Origin: SAR86 cluster bacterium SAR86B
GTDB taxonomy: Bacteria > Pseudomonadota > Gammaproteobacteria > Magnimaribacterales > D2472
Length of the DNA stretch: 64,000 nucleotides
NCBI GenBank assembly: GCA_905181955.1
Contig: CAJJAC010000008.1
Span: 20,620-84,619, forward strand
Direction: 5' to 3'
In this document: piece by piece, positions 20,329 through 29,994 of the stretch
Layout of the letters: each line of letters starts with the position of its first letter
Position numbering within the stretch: position 1 is the stretch's first letter
Made by a program: the position numbers and the translations under genes
The notes under the pieces: generated by a model
Told to the model about the DNA's origin: nothing
Database searches by the model: none
What the model saw: only the letters and a program-made list of their open reading frames with translations

Positions 20329-21188
20329 CTATAGTTAGAAATTACTACGAACTCTGTAAACCCAATGTTGTATTGATGATGTTGCTCTGTGCACTTGTGG
20401 GGATAGTTCTTGCTAGCGAAACTTTAGTTCCACTGATAGATATTATTGTTCCTTTAATAGGCATCGGGTTATGTTCGGGCTCAGCGGCTGCTATTAATCA
20501 GATCATAGATAGAGAAGCTGATGCTGAAATGGATAGAACAGATAAAAGACCAATACCGCAGGGTGAAATTTCTGTTAGAAACGCTTCCATTTTTGCTCTA
20601 ACGATTGGACTGCTTGGGGCAGCAATACTTATATTTCTTGTTAACAGCTTAACAGCCATTCTTACAATCTTGGCTTTAGGCGGTTATGCCTTTATCTATA
20701 CAATCTATCTCAAAAGAGCAACACCACAAAATATAGTCATTGGTGGATTAGCTGGTGCAGCTCCCCCTTTGCTTGGATGGGCATCAGTTACTAACACGAT
20801 TGAACCAAATGCTCTTTTACTTGTTTTGATAATATTTATTTGGACTCCACCACATTTTTGGGCTTTAGCAATTTATAGGAAAGATGATTACGCAAAGCAA
20901 TCAATACCAATGCTCCCAGTAACTCATGGCGTAGCTTTTACCAAGCTACAAATAGTTCTCTATACCATTATTTTATTTTTAGTTAGCCTATTCCCATACA
21001 TTGTTCTTATGTCTGGAACAATTTACTTGGTATCAGCACTTATTCTTAGCTCACTTTTTCTTTTTTATTCAGTTCGATTATATTTAAGTGATGATGATAA
21101 ATATGCAATGCAGACTTTCTGGTTTTCGATTTACTATATATTTCTAATCTTTATTGCCTTAATAGTAGATCATTTTATTTATATATAA
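20325..21188 (+). CDS. ctaB: Protoheme IX farnesyltransferase (heme O synthase)
   Basis: CtaB/CyoE attaches a farnesyl group to heme B to give heme O, the substrate of CtaA. The 287-aa UbiA-family membrane protein has the Asp-rich prenyl-diphosphate site NQIIDREADAEMDRTDKRP near residue 58-76 and a second conserved block TIYLKRATPQNIVIGGLAGA. It overlaps ctaA by ATGA and is followed immediately by the SCO1 gene, consistent with one coupled operon. Confidence 0.97.
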   Translation: MTIVRNYYELCKPNVVLMMLLCALVGIVLASETLVPLIDIIVPLIGIGLCSGSAAAINQIIDREADAEMDRTDKRPIPQGEISVRNASIFALTIGLLGAAILIFLVNSLTAILTILALGGYAFIYTIYLKRATPQNIVIGGLAGAAPPLLGWASVTNTIEPNALLLVLIIFIWTPPHFWALAIYRKDDYAKQSIPMLPVTHGVAFTKLQIVLYTIILFLVSLFPYIVLMSGTIYLVSALILSSLFLFYSVRLYLSDDDKYAMQTFWFSIYYIFLIFIALIVDHFIYI

Positions 21189-21839
21189 ATGCAGAAAGCT
21201 ATTAAAGTAAATCTCGCACTTATAATTATTTTTATCCTTACCGTACTGGTACTTTTTATTAATAATTTAACTACACCCAGAACACTTTCGAATCAGGAAT
21301 TACTAGTTAACGGGTTATTTCTATTCCAAGAGCCTAAGCAGATATCTAATTTCTCTTTTGAATCATCAAATAATAAAATCTTCACTAAAGATGATTTAAT
21401 CGGAAAGTGGTCAGTCCTATATTTTGGTTTCTCAAGATGCCCGAATGAGTGCCCTGTAGCAATGTATGAATTATCAAAACTCGTAGATGTGCTAAGAGAT
21501 AAAGATTTTTACTTAGATGATAAGCAGTGGGTCCTTGTAACTATTGATCCAGAAAGAGACACTCCAGCAATTATTGACACATATGCAAAGGGGTTTGATC
21601 CAGAATTTATTGGCCTAAGCTCAAGCAGACCAATGCTATTAAACCTTGCGACCCAGCTTGCTGTAAATAATAAAATGCCGCCAATGAACAATGAAGATGA
21701 TAACCATGATCATCTAGATGCTCATGTAAATAATATTATTTTAATAAATCCTGAAGGAAAGTTCGTAGGATTTTTTAGACCGCCATTTGATATTTCCAGG
21801 TTATCACTAACCTATCAATCGGTAACTCAGCCTAACTAA
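21189..21839 (+). CDS. SCO1/SenC/PrrC family copper chaperone
   Basis: SCO proteins supply copper to CuA or reduce its cysteines. The 216-aa protein has one N-terminal membrane anchor (about residues 8-26) and a periplasmic thioredoxin-like domain with CPNECP (CX3C), VTIDPERDTPA, and a His in HVNNIILINPEGKFVGFF that should be the third copper ligand. A short His/Asp-rich stretch (DDNHDHLDAH) precedes it. It ends the oxidase cluster and overlaps the convergent lipoprotein gene by 4 bp. Confidence 0.94.
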   Translation: MQKAIKVNLALIIIFILTVLVLFINNLTTPRTLSNQELLVNGLFLFQEPKQISNFSFESSNNKIFTKDDLIGKWSVLYFGFSRCPNECPVAMYELSKLVDVLRDKDFYLDDKQWVLVTIDPERDTPAIIDTYAKGFDPEFIGLSSSRPMLLNLATQLAVNNKMPPMNNEDDNHDHLDAHVNNIILINPEGKFVGFFRPPFDISRLSLTYQSVTQPN

Positions 21840-22327
21840 GGAGATTCTGGCAGATTTTCATAGCTTAGATCGTTATATGGGTTTTGAGCTCCAATAGCAT
21901 CTGGATGGACAACCGATATATCAATATCACTTCCATAATCACCAGAAATAAAACCAGCTACTGTATTTTTTGGAGCAATATAGATAGTTGCGAATCTTCC
22001 ATTTTTTGCATAAACCAATGTGACTTCTTCACCAACTTTAGATGAAACAAGTACCCAGCCCGTTGTAAGAGTTTCAGTCCCATAAAAGATAAGGTTTTCT
22101 GCAGGACTAAAGCCTGATGTCAACATAATTCTTCCAGAAATAGATTCACCAGTTCCTAATAAGACAGTTGGAGCTTTAACAATTTCAGCATCTGTAGGCA
22201 AAGGAAAGTCCTCTAAAAGATAGGCAATTACTTTTCTTTGATTGGCTTGATATTCATCAGTGATAAGCGCACAGCCAGAAAATAAGATGGTTGAAAATAG
22301 GAGCGTTAAAAGTGTTTTATTTTTCAT
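21836..22327 (-). CDS. Predicted lipoprotein, unknown function
   Basis: The 163-aa protein begins with a lipoprotein signal peptide: lipobox LFSGC with Cys19. The mature part is soluble and mostly beta-like, with no motif I recognise. It converges on SCO1 with a 4-bp overlap of stop codons. The quinone-oxidoreductase-like gene lies upstream on the same strand 42 bp away, so the two could share a transcript. Association with the oxidase locus is positional only. Confidence 0.75.
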   Translation of the reverse strand: MKNKTLLTLLFSTILFSGCALITDEYQANQRKVIAYLLEDFPLPTDAEIVKAPTVLLGTGESISGRIMLTSGFSPAENLIFYGTETLTTGWVLVSSKVGEEVTLVYAKNGRFATIYIAPKNTVAGFISGDYGSDIDISVVHPDAIGAQNPYNDLSYENLPESP

Positions 22328-22369
22328 ATTTAAATTATGACAGCTTCTGTAATTTTTTTCATTACTAAG

Positions 22370-23368
22370 CTACATATTAATGATAACTTTTCCTTTAGCC
22401 TTTCTATTTGCTAAATGCGAGAAAGCTTCAGCAGAGTCTTCTAATGCGTATCTTTGCGAAACCTCAGGATTAATTTTTCCTTCAGCATGCAGTTTGAATA
22501 ATTCATCAAAATTCTTTTTATTTTCATCTGGGAATAAGCCAACCCATGCTCCCCAAAAAACACCAACAATTTGGCATCCTTTTAAAAGCGTTATATTCAG
22601 TGGAATTTTTGGTATTTCGCCTGCAGCGAAGCCAATAACTAGATACCTACCTTCCCAAGCAGTTGCTCTAAGACAAGGTTCAGCGTAACTATCACCAACT
22701 GGGTCATAAACAACATTTGCACCCATTCCGCCTGTTAATTCTTTAATCTTGTTTGATAATTGCTTTTGCTGATCTCTATCAAGATTACCACTTGGATATA
22801 TAAAACCCTCATCAGCCCCATGAGCCATACACATATCAATCTTATCTTGAGTAGATGCGGCTGCAATTACTTTTGCACCCATAGCTTTCCCAAGCTCTAT
22901 AGCAGCTATACCTACTCCACCCGAGGCACCAAGAACCAGCAAGGTTTCACCTGGTTGGATATTTGCTCTTTGCTTAAGTGCATACAGACTAGTTCCATAG
23001 GTCATTGATAGAGCTGCTGCTGAATCGTAATCCATTGAGTCGGGTATTAATGTGCAGCTACCTTCATGAGCTAATATCTTTTCTGCAAAAGCTCCCGTTC
23101 CAGTCATAGCAAAAACTTTATCACCAACTTTAAATTTAGTTACATCTTCGCCGATTTCTGAAATAATTCCGGCTGATTCACCGCCTGGAGTAAAAGGTAG
23201 AGGCGGCTGATATTGATAAAGTCCTTGAATCATCAAAACATCAGGAAAGTTTATACTGCCTGATTTAACATCTATGACAACATGCCCAGGAATAGCTGAA
23301 GGTGATTCAACCTCATTTATTTCAAGTTTATCTGGCCCACCCATTTCAACACACTGCAAAGCTTTCAT
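22370..23368 (-). CDS. NADPH:quinone oxidoreductase-like medium-chain dehydrogenase
   Basis: This 332-aa protein belongs to the zinc-free quinone-reductase branch of the medium-chain dehydrogenases. It has a GroES-like N-terminal domain (GGPDKLEINEVESP, then PGGESAGIISEIGEDV) and a Rossmann domain with VLGASGGVGIAAIELGKAMGA near residue 145. The zinc-ligand Cys/His set of alcohol dehydrogenases is missing. The likely activity is NADPH-dependent reduction of quinones or enones, with the exact substrate unknown. It lies 10 bp downstream of gshA on the same strand. Confidence 0.87.
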   Translation of the reverse strand: MKALQCVEMGGPDKLEINEVESPSAIPGHVVIDVKSGSINFPDVLMIQGLYQYQPPLPFTPGGESAGIISEIGEDVTKFKVGDKVFAMTGTGAFAEKILAHEGSCTLIPDSMDYDSAAALSMTYGTSLYALKQRANIQPGETLLVLGASGGVGIAAIELGKAMGAKVIAAASTQDKIDMCMAHGADEGFIYPSGNLDRDQQKQLSNKIKELTGGMGANVVYDPVGDSYAEPCLRATAWEGRYLVIGFAAGEIPKIPLNITLLKGCQIVGVFWGAWVGLFPDENKKNFDELFKLHAEGKINPEVSQRYALEDSAEAFSHLANRKAKGKVIINM

Positions 23369-23378
23369 TATTTATCTC

Positions 23379-24911
23379 CTATATTTGCGAATTATATTGT
23401 TCAACATAAGCCTCAATATCTTTATGAGGGTTATGTTCAATATCTTTAAATCTTTTCAAAGACTCTTCTTTTTCTAATTCAAGATAGCTTAAATCTAAAG
23501 AGTTATTTTGCCTCAATTCATTAGTATTTTGCATACTTTTTTCAAAGGCCACATCATGAAAACTTTTATTATCTTTAACACTTCTTAATATAGCAGCGCT
23601 TTGATTCTCCATATTAGTAATAGTTCTTAGGGCCTTAGAATAATCATCATTATCACCATCTAAGTTTTTTGCTAATAATTCAAGTTCGTTAACAAGATCA
23701 ACCATAGCACTTCCACTAGTAACCATCTTGCCTTTAAATAAAATCATGGTTGAATTATTTCGACCGGAAGCCACCATATCAGTATGATTTTTTTGTAATT
23801 GGATATTTTCTTCATCAGTTAGCTCCGGACTCTCGCTGACAAAACAATGTATTAAGAATAAATCTATTAAACGCATTTGATCTTTAGAAATGCCCCCAAG
23901 AGTATCTGGACTTATATCAACACCCCTTACTTCAACATACTCAATACCATATTCTTTCAATGCATTAGATGGCCTAAGGCCATCTGAAGACGTTCTTTTA
24001 GGTCGAATAGTATCGTAAAGCTCATTTTCAATCTGAATAATTCCATCTGATATCTGCTGCCTATTACCAGCATCATCATATAAGCCAAGATCTTTAAAAT
24101 CTGGGTGTGGCATCTTAATACCCTTATTAACTGATTCTATAAAACCAGCCAAGGAGTTATATCTAATTCCAAGTGATGTTTGAATTGGACTTTGATAACC
24201 AATATTACTCATCCTTAAAGAGGTAGCATTAGGCAAAAAGACATCGTCAGCATTTAGCTCATCAAGATCATGGCTTCTTCCAGATACATAGGATTTATCA
24301 GCGACAGGAGATGCTGATAACTGAGCTAAGATAAACCAAAAATTTCTTTTAAAATTCCTAATAAGACTAAGATATAAATCATCAACCATGTCTTGAGTAT
24401 ATTCATCACCCAAAAGATTCTTATAACAAGCTGCATCAATTGAAAAATTATAATGAATTCCTGAAACACATTGCATGATAGAACCATATCTTGCTCTTAA
24501 ACCTTTTCTATATATATGCTTGAGCATTCCTGAATCATTTGTTCCGTAATTAGCAATATTAATATCAGATTCTTTTTCTATCCTACAAGGCATCGAGTGC
24601 GCCCATAAGTACTCATCTTCATCAATATTTTGGGCTGTAAATACATGAAGGTCTTGAAGACAAGAATATAAATCATCAACATTATCAAATTTAGGCGTGA
24701 CTAGTTCAATTAAAGCCTCAGCAAAGTCAGTAGTTATATACGGATTAGTTAAAGGAGAGCCAAGCGCTTCTGGATGAGGACGATTTGAAATAGAGCCATC
24801 TTTTGAAACTCTTAAAGTTTCACGTTCAATACCTCTATTAAATTTAAGATTTTTTAATGAAGTTTTTTCATTCCAGCGCTTAAGTTGGCTAAGAAAACTT
24901 TCATCAAACAT
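23379..24911 (-). CDS. gshA: Glutamate-cysteine ligase, type 1
   Basis: GshA makes gamma-glutamylcysteine, the first step in glutathione synthesis. The 510-aa protein has the gammaproteobacterial type-1 signature: RGIERETLRVSKDGSISNRP, ITTDFAEALIELVTP, CVSGIHYNFS, and EVRGVDISPD in the second half. It is coupled to pckA by a one-base stop/start overlap. gshB is not in the window. Glutathione production is relevant to the peroxidase at 58818, although that protein is predicted to be periplasmic. Confidence 0.96.
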   Translation of the reverse strand: MFDESFLSQLKRWNEKTSLKNLKFNRGIERETLRVSKDGSISNRPHPEALGSPLTNPYITTDFAEALIELVTPKFDNVDDLYSCLQDLHVFTAQNIDEDEYLWAHSMPCRIEKESDINIANYGTNDSGMLKHIYRKGLRARYGSIMQCVSGIHYNFSIDAACYKNLLGDEYTQDMVDDLYLSLIRNFKRNFWFILAQLSASPVADKSYVSGRSHDLDELNADDVFLPNATSLRMSNIGYQSPIQTSLGIRYNSLAGFIESVNKGIKMPHPDFKDLGLYDDAGNRQQISDGIIQIENELYDTIRPKRTSSDGLRPSNALKEYGIEYVEVRGVDISPDTLGGISKDQMRLIDLFLIHCFVSESPELTDEENIQLQKNHTDMVASGRNNSTMILFKGKMVTSGSAMVDLVNELELLAKNLDGDNDDYSKALRTITNMENQSAAILRSVKDNKSFHDVAFEKSMQNTNELRQNNSLDLSYLELEKEESLKRFKDIEHNPHKDIEAYVEQYNSQI

Positions 24912-26455
24912 TAAAAACCCGGGCCAGCTTTTACTATCTCATCACTTACATCAAAATTTTTGAAGTTTTCTTCAAACTCAGCAACAACCCGTTTTACAGT
25001 TTGCTCATATGCGTCTTGGTCAGCCCATGTTTTCACGGGATTAAGTAGATCAGTTTTAACACCCTCAACCATCAAAGGAACTTCTAGATTTAGCCCAGGA
25101 ATGCTTTGTGTTTCAACGCCTTCTAACTCACCATTTTGAATAGCATTAACAACCCTTCTTGTTGTAGGTATATCAAAACGTTTACCAACACCATGAGAAC
25201 CACCCGTCCAACCAGTATTCACAAGATAAACCTTAGAACCAAATGCTTCTACTCTTTTCATTAAAAGGTCAGCATAAACTCCAGCTGGTCTTGGAAAGAA
25301 AGGAGCGCCAAAACAAGTTGAAAAAGTAGACTCAATCGCTGAAGTAGAACCAACCTCTGTTGAACCAACCTTGGCTGTATAGCCGCTTAGAAAATGATAG
25401 GCAGCTGCTTCTTTAGATAATATAGATACAGGAGGAATAATTCCGGTTAGATCGCAAGTAAGGAAAATAACCGAATCAGGCTCACCAGCAGCATTTTCTG
25501 GAATTGCGTCATTAATAAATGCTCGTGGGTAACAACACCTTCCATTTTGAGTAAGGGTTACGTCTGAATAGTCGGGAGTTCCTGCATCATTTAAGACAAC
25601 ATTCTCTAGTATGCTGCCGCTTTTAATAGCATTCCAAATAACAGGTTCATTTGCTTGAGAGAGATCAATAGTTTTTGCATAGCAACCCCCTTCAAAATTA
25701 AAAACAGAGCCTTCTGCCCATCCATGCTCATCATCGCCAATCAAAGAGCAGGAAGGATCAGCAGAAAGGGTTGTTTTCCCTGTTCCAGAAAGCCCGAAGA
25801 AAAGAGCTACCTTGCCATCAGCATTAACATTTGCTGAACAATGCATTGGTAACACGTCTTTTTCTGGCATTAAAAAATTTTGAATACTAAACATAGATTT
25901 TTTCATTTCGCCTGCATACTTCATGCCAGCAATAAGAACTTTTCTTCTAGCAAAATTAATTATTACGCAACCTTCAGAATTAGTTCCATCTTCAGTAGGA
26001 ACGCATTCATAGTTTGCAGCACTCATGATTTCCCACTCTTTTTTTGCAGACAGATTATATTGTTCAGGCATTATAAAAATTAGTTTCGAAAACAAGCTAT
26101 GCCACGCAGTCTCAGTCGTAACTTTGACTGGAAGGTAGTGATCAGAATGAGCGCCAACATGTACTTTAGTGAGGTATCTATTTTTTTCTGCTAAATAGGT
26201 TTCCACTTTGTCCCATAAAGCATCAAATTTATCAGCTTCAAAAGGCTTATTTACTTTGCCCCAATCTATAAGATCTTCTGTTCCAGGCTCTTTTACAATA
26301 AATCTATCATTAGGGCTTCTACCAGTTCTCTCACCCGTAATAGCAGTCAATGCTCCATTATCAGCCAAGACAGCTTCATTGTTGCCTAAAGCCTTCTCAA
26401 TTAGCTCTTCATTGGTAAGCTCGAAGATTTCTGATGTATTTATTTCCATGTTCAT
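24911..26455 (-). CDS. pckA: Phosphoenolpyruvate carboxykinase (ATP)
   Basis: PckA converts oxaloacetate to PEP with ATP, the entry to gluconeogenesis. The sequence has the substrate loop [14 protein letters not shown], the kinase-1 P-loop [14 protein letters not shown], metal-binding IGDDEHGW, and [12 protein letters not shown] placed the start at ATG 26455 (514 aa). A TTG at 26470 would add five residues, ATG 26449 would remove two, and none has a strong Shine-Dalgarno. The 158 bp upstream must hold the promoter and also contain the downstream end of dsbB. Confidence 0.96.
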   Translation of the reverse strand: MNMEINTSEIFELTNEELIEKALGNNEAVLADNGALTAITGERTGRSPNDRFIVKEPGTEDLIDWGKVNKPFEADKFDALWDKVETYLAEKNRYLTKVHVGAHSDHYLPVKVTTETAWHSLFSKLIFIMPEQYNLSAKKEWEIMSAANYECVPTEDGTNSEGCVIINFARRKVLIAGMKYAGEMKKSMFSIQNFLMPEKDVLPMHCSANVNADGKVALFFGLSGTGKTTLSADPSCSLIGDDEHGWAEGSVFNFEGGCYAKTIDLSQANEPVIWNAIKSGSILENVVLNDAGTPDYSDVTLTQNGRCCYPRAFINDAIPENAAGEPDSVIFLTCDLTGIIPPVSILSKEAAAYHFLSGYTAKVGSTEVGSTSAIESTFSTCFGAPFFPRPAGVYADLLMKRVEAFGSKVYLVNTGWTGGSHGVGKRFDIPTTRRVVNAIQNGELEGVETQSIPGLNLEVPLMVEGVKTDLLNPVKTWADQDAYEQTVKRVVAEFEENFKNFDVSDEIVKAGPGF

Positions 26456-26613
26456 ATTTTTAGTTACCAAATCATTTTATAGGACTAAGAGAGTTCAATA
26501 AATATATTAAACAATAATAATCAGCCTTATTTTGTAGTGAAGTTAATCTTAATAGGATTTAAAAGTCAATAATATAGGTTTTTGCAGTAACTTAAAGGCT
26601 TAAAAAGCTATTA

Positions 26614-27138
26614 TTATGTAGTTTTACTACCAAATTTAAGCTTTCCAAGAGTAGATATTAAATAAATAATAAAAAATACCAAACCCCATTCTGCAAAATT
26701 AAATATAAACCTCCAGCTTTCCTCAGCACATGCTGGTCCGCCCTTAAAAGCATTTGCAAGACCACCAAACAGTCCAAAATATTCAATTTGAGTTTCAAGA
26801 GGCATATCACAACCCATTGGCAACATAGCAATTTCTTCAGGTGTTAGATTTTGTAGATATATTATTTTTAAAGAAACGATAATTCCATAAGCCGAGGCAA
26901 ACGCTACTATTAACTTGTTTAGGACATAAAACCTTTTCAAGAAATACCCAATCAGCGACATGAGAGCAATTACACCAAAAATATATCTTGTTAATATACA
27001 TAACGGGCAAGCTCGAAGATTTAATAGAGTGTCTAATAAAATAGCTAATAAGATAATTAAGCTTGAACCTAAAAAAGATGCAATTTCAAAATGATTTCCA
27101 TACACATTTTTTACTATATTTATAATTTTTTGAAACAT
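26614..27138 (-). CDS. dsbB: Disulfide bond formation protein DsbB
   Basis: DsbB reoxidises DsbA and passes electrons to ubiquinone. The 174-aa protein has four membrane helices and the two periplasmic cysteine pairs: Cys44-Cys47 in CPLC at the top of helix 2, and Cys110 with Cys137 in the second loop. Residues between the pairs match the E. coli layout. Its partner DsbA is encoded at 32342, separated by polA and engB. It is divergent from polA across 74 bp. Confidence 0.93.
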   Translation of the reverse strand: MFQKIINIVKNVYGNHFEIASFLGSSLIILLAILLDTLLNLRACPLCILTRYIFGVIALMSLIGYFLKRFYVLNKLIVAFASAYGIIVSLKIIYLQNLTPEEIAMLPMGCDMPLETQIEYFGLFGGLANAFKGGPACAEESWRFIFNFAEWGLVFFIIYLISTLGKLKFGSKTT

Positions 27139-27212
27139 ATTTACTTATATATCCTTTCTTGTATAGAGATTAAAAAATACCAATGACATAATAGATTTTA
27201 ACTTAACTATAA

Positions 27213-29900
27213 ATGAAAAACAGAATATTCATCATCGACGGCTCTTCCTATTTATATAGGGCTTATCATGCTATGCCGCCTTTAACCACATCAACAGGCA
27301 AGCCAACTGGTGCTGTAAAAGGCGTCACTAATATGTTGATGAATTTAAAGAAAGAGAGCGAAGGCTCGCCAATTATCGTGGTCTTTGATGCTAAAGGAAA
27401 AAACTTTAGACACAAAGTTTATGATGACTATAAATCAAATAGACCGCCGATGCCTGATGATTTAAGAGAGCAACTCCAGCCAGTTAAGGATATCTGCAAG
27501 GCTATTGGGTTTCCCTTGTTAGAGGTTGAGGGGGTTGAGGCTGATGATGTAATTGCTACGCTCGTTTCAATGGCTAGAAAAAAAGATTTTTATAGTGTCG
27601 TCTCTAGCTTAGATAAAGATCTGATGCAGCTAGTTGAAGATCCTTTTACTACATTAATGAATACTATGACTCACAAAACCTTTAATGAGACTATGGTATT
27701 TGAAAAATTTGGTGTTAAACCAAGTCAAATTAGAGACATGTTAGCTTTGGTCGGCGACTCTTCAGATAATATACCCGGGGTCCCAAAAGTTGGTCAGAAG
27801 ACAGCAGCAAAATGGCTTAATGAATTTACAGATCTCCAGACTATTAAGGCTAATGCTGAATCCTTCCCTGGAGTGGTTGGAAATAATCTAAGAGAATTTC
27901 TGCCTAATCTCGATAGGAATATTGAGCTTGTATCTTTAAAGAGTGATCTAGATCTAAAAACAGATTTTGAAAGTTTATTAGTTTTAAATAATGACGATGA
28001 AGCTTTAGCTGAACTATATTTAGAATTTGAGTTTAAGCCTTTAAAAAATAGCCCAGTTAAAAAAACTGCTGAAGAAGTTGCTGTTGTTAATAGCCAATAC
28101 GAAACCCTAGATACAATAGAGCAATTAGAGGCCTGGGCGAAACAGTTAGATAAATGCACTGCTTTTGCCATAGATTCTGAGACTTCATCTCTAGATACTA
28201 TTTCAGCAAATCTGCTTGGAATTTCATTGTCTGTTGAAGAAGGCAAAGGTTGTTATATACCTATTGGCCACGATTATGAGGGCGCTCCAAAGCAACTACC
28301 TTTAGATAAAGTAGTAAGTATTTTAGGAGCCTCAATAGAATCAAATCAGAGAAAAGCTATAGGCCAAAACTTAAAATTTGATATACCTATTTTAGCTAGG
28401 CATGGAATTAAGCTTTCTGCTTTTTTAGCAGATACTATGTTGATGTCTTATGTTTTAAATAGCACAGGAACAAGACATAGCATGGATAGGATGGCAGAGC
28501 ATTATCTTCAACTATCAACAATTAAATATACAGATGTAACCGGAACGGCCTCGAAGCAAATTAATTTTTCTAAAGTAGATATTGCGACTGCAACTAACTA
28601 TGCAGCAGAAGATGCTGACATAACTTTAAGGCTTTATAACCACCTAGAAGAATTACTTAGAGGCCAAAATAGCCAATTAAATTTATTAGAGGCAATTGAG
28701 TACCCCCTTGTCTTGGCATTGATAACAACTGAGACAAATGGTGCAAAAATAGATAAAGATAAACTTGCTGCTCACTCAAAAGAGCTTGGAGAAAAAATAG
28801 AGGTTTTAACAAAAGAAGCCCACAAGCTTGGAGGCCAAGAATTTAATTTAGATTCACCCAAGCAGCTTTTAGAGATTCTTTATGAGAAACAAGGCTTGCC
28901 AGTTTTACAAAAAACTCCTAAAGGCCAACCTTCAACTAACGAGGCTACTTTGCAGAGATTAGCTGAGGAATATGATTTACCAAAAGTTATTTTAGAATAC
29001 AGAACGTTGGCAAAATTAAAGTCCACCTATACAGACAGCCTTATAGCGATGGAAAATCCAGTGACCAATAGAATTCATACTTCTTATCATCAGGCAGTTA
29101 CTTCTACAGGAAGACTTTCCTCAACAGAACCAAACCTTCAAAACATCCCCATTAAGACCTCAGAAGGCAGAAGGATAAGAGAAGCTTTTGTTCCTGAAAA
29201 AGGTAATGTGCTTATTTCAGCTGACTATTCTCAGATTGAATTAAGAATAATCGCGCATTTATCAGGTGATAAGAACTTAACCAATGCTTTTAATAATAAT
29301 TTAGATGTTCATTCGGCAACTGCAGCAGAAATTTTTGGAGTTGATATTGATAATGTGAACTCAGATCAAAGAAGAAGTGCTAAGGCAATAAACTTTGGAC
29401 TTATGTATGGGATGTCAGCTTTTGGTCTTACAAGGCAGCTTGATATAACTAGAGCAGAAGCGCAATCTTATTTAGATACCTACTTTGAACGTTATACCGG
29501 CGTAAAAGACTATATGGATAACGTAAGAGCAGAGGCTAAAAAAGATCTATATGTTGAAACGATTATGGGCAGAAGACTTTATGTTAATGAAATTAATGCA
29601 GCAAACGGTCTAAGAAGACAAGCAGCCGAAAGAGCAGCTATTAATGCGCCCCTTCAAGGCTCTGCCGCAGATATTATTAAAAAGGCTATGCTTGATGTTG
29701 ATACCTGGATAGCAAATGAAGCCCCAGATACCACTAAAATGATTATGCAGGTTCATGACGAATTAATACTTGAAGTTAAAAAATCAGACTCAGAAGAAGT
29801 CCTAAATAAAGTAAAGGAAATCATGGAAGCTGCAGTTGATCTAGATATTCCTTTAATCGTCGAAGCATCTATCGGCTCAAACTGGAACGAAGCTCACTAA
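27213..29900 (+). CDS. polA: DNA polymerase I
   Basis: Pol I removes RNA primers and fills gaps. The 895 aa include an N-terminal 5' nuclease domain (about residues 1-290, with DGSSYLYRAYHA and VEGVEADDVIATL), a 3'-5' exonuclease domain whose metal motif AIDSETSSLD keeps Asp and Glu, and a polymerase domain with SADYSQIELRIIAHLSGD, RRSAKAINFGLMYGMS and the catalytic QVHDELILEV. Proofreading therefore looks intact. The cluster polA-engB-cytochrome c4-dsbA is also found in Pseudomonas. Confidence 0.98.
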   Translation: MKNRIFIIDGSSYLYRAYHAMPPLTTSTGKPTGAVKGVTNMLMNLKKESEGSPIIVVFDAKGKNFRHKVYDDYKSNRPPMPDDLREQLQPVKDICKAIGFPLLEVEGVEADDVIATLVSMARKKDFYSVVSSLDKDLMQLVEDPFTTLMNTMTHKTFNETMVFEKFGVKPSQIRDMLALVGDSSDNIPGVPKVGQKTAAKWLNEFTDLQTIKANAESFPGVVGNNLREFLPNLDRNIELVSLKSDLDLKTDFESLLVLNNDDEALAELYLEFEFKPLKNSPVKKTAEEVAVVNSQYETLDTIEQLEAWAKQLDKCTAFAIDSETSSLDTISANLLGISLSVEEGKGCYIPIGHDYEGAPKQLPLDKVVSILGASIESNQRKAIGQNLKFDIPILARHGIKLSAFLADTMLMSYVLNSTGTRHSMDRMAEHYLQLSTIKYTDVTGTASKQINFSKVDIATATNYAAEDADITLRLYNHLEELLRGQNSQLNLLEAIEYPLVLALITTETNGAKIDKDKLAAHSKELGEKIEVLTKEAHKLGGQEFNLDSPKQLLEILYEKQGLPVLQKTPKGQPSTNEATLQRLAEEYDLPKVILEYRTLAKLKSTYTDSLIAMENPVTNRIHTSYHQAVTSTGRLSSTEPNLQNIPIKTSEGRRIREAFVPEKGNVLISADYSQIELRIIAHLSGDKNLTNAFNNNLDVHSATAAEIFGVDIDNVNSDQRRSAKAINFGLMYGMSAFGLTRQLDITRAEAQSYLDTYFERYTGVKDYMDNVRAEAKKDLYVETIMGRRLYVNEINAANGLRRQAAERAAINAPLQGSAADIIKKAMLDVDTWIANEAPDTTKMIMQVHDELILEVKKSDSEEVLNKVKEIMEAAVDLDIPLIVEASIGSNWNEAH

Positions 29901-29994
29901 GAAACTATTTATAGGTATGTGTATAATATTTACATATAAATAATTCTATAAATATCCAATTAACAAAGTAATAATAAATTTCAAGAACTGCCTA

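Noticed and set aside
24816..24831. GTTTCACGT, a half match to parS, inside gshA
   Set aside because: The second half does not match, so there is no palindrome.
26471..26613. Terminator after dsbB in the spacer upstream of pckA
   Set aside because: AAAGGCTTAAAAAGC near 26595 gives only a weak AT hairpin; support is too thin for a terminator call.
28150..28200. Loss of Pol I proofreading
   Set aside because: The exonuclease motif DSETSSLD keeps the Asp and Glu metal ligands, so no loss can be claimed.
27794..28246. 150-codon open frame antisense to polA
   Set aside because: It is contained in polA, has Ser-rich low-complexity sequence and no ribosome binding site.
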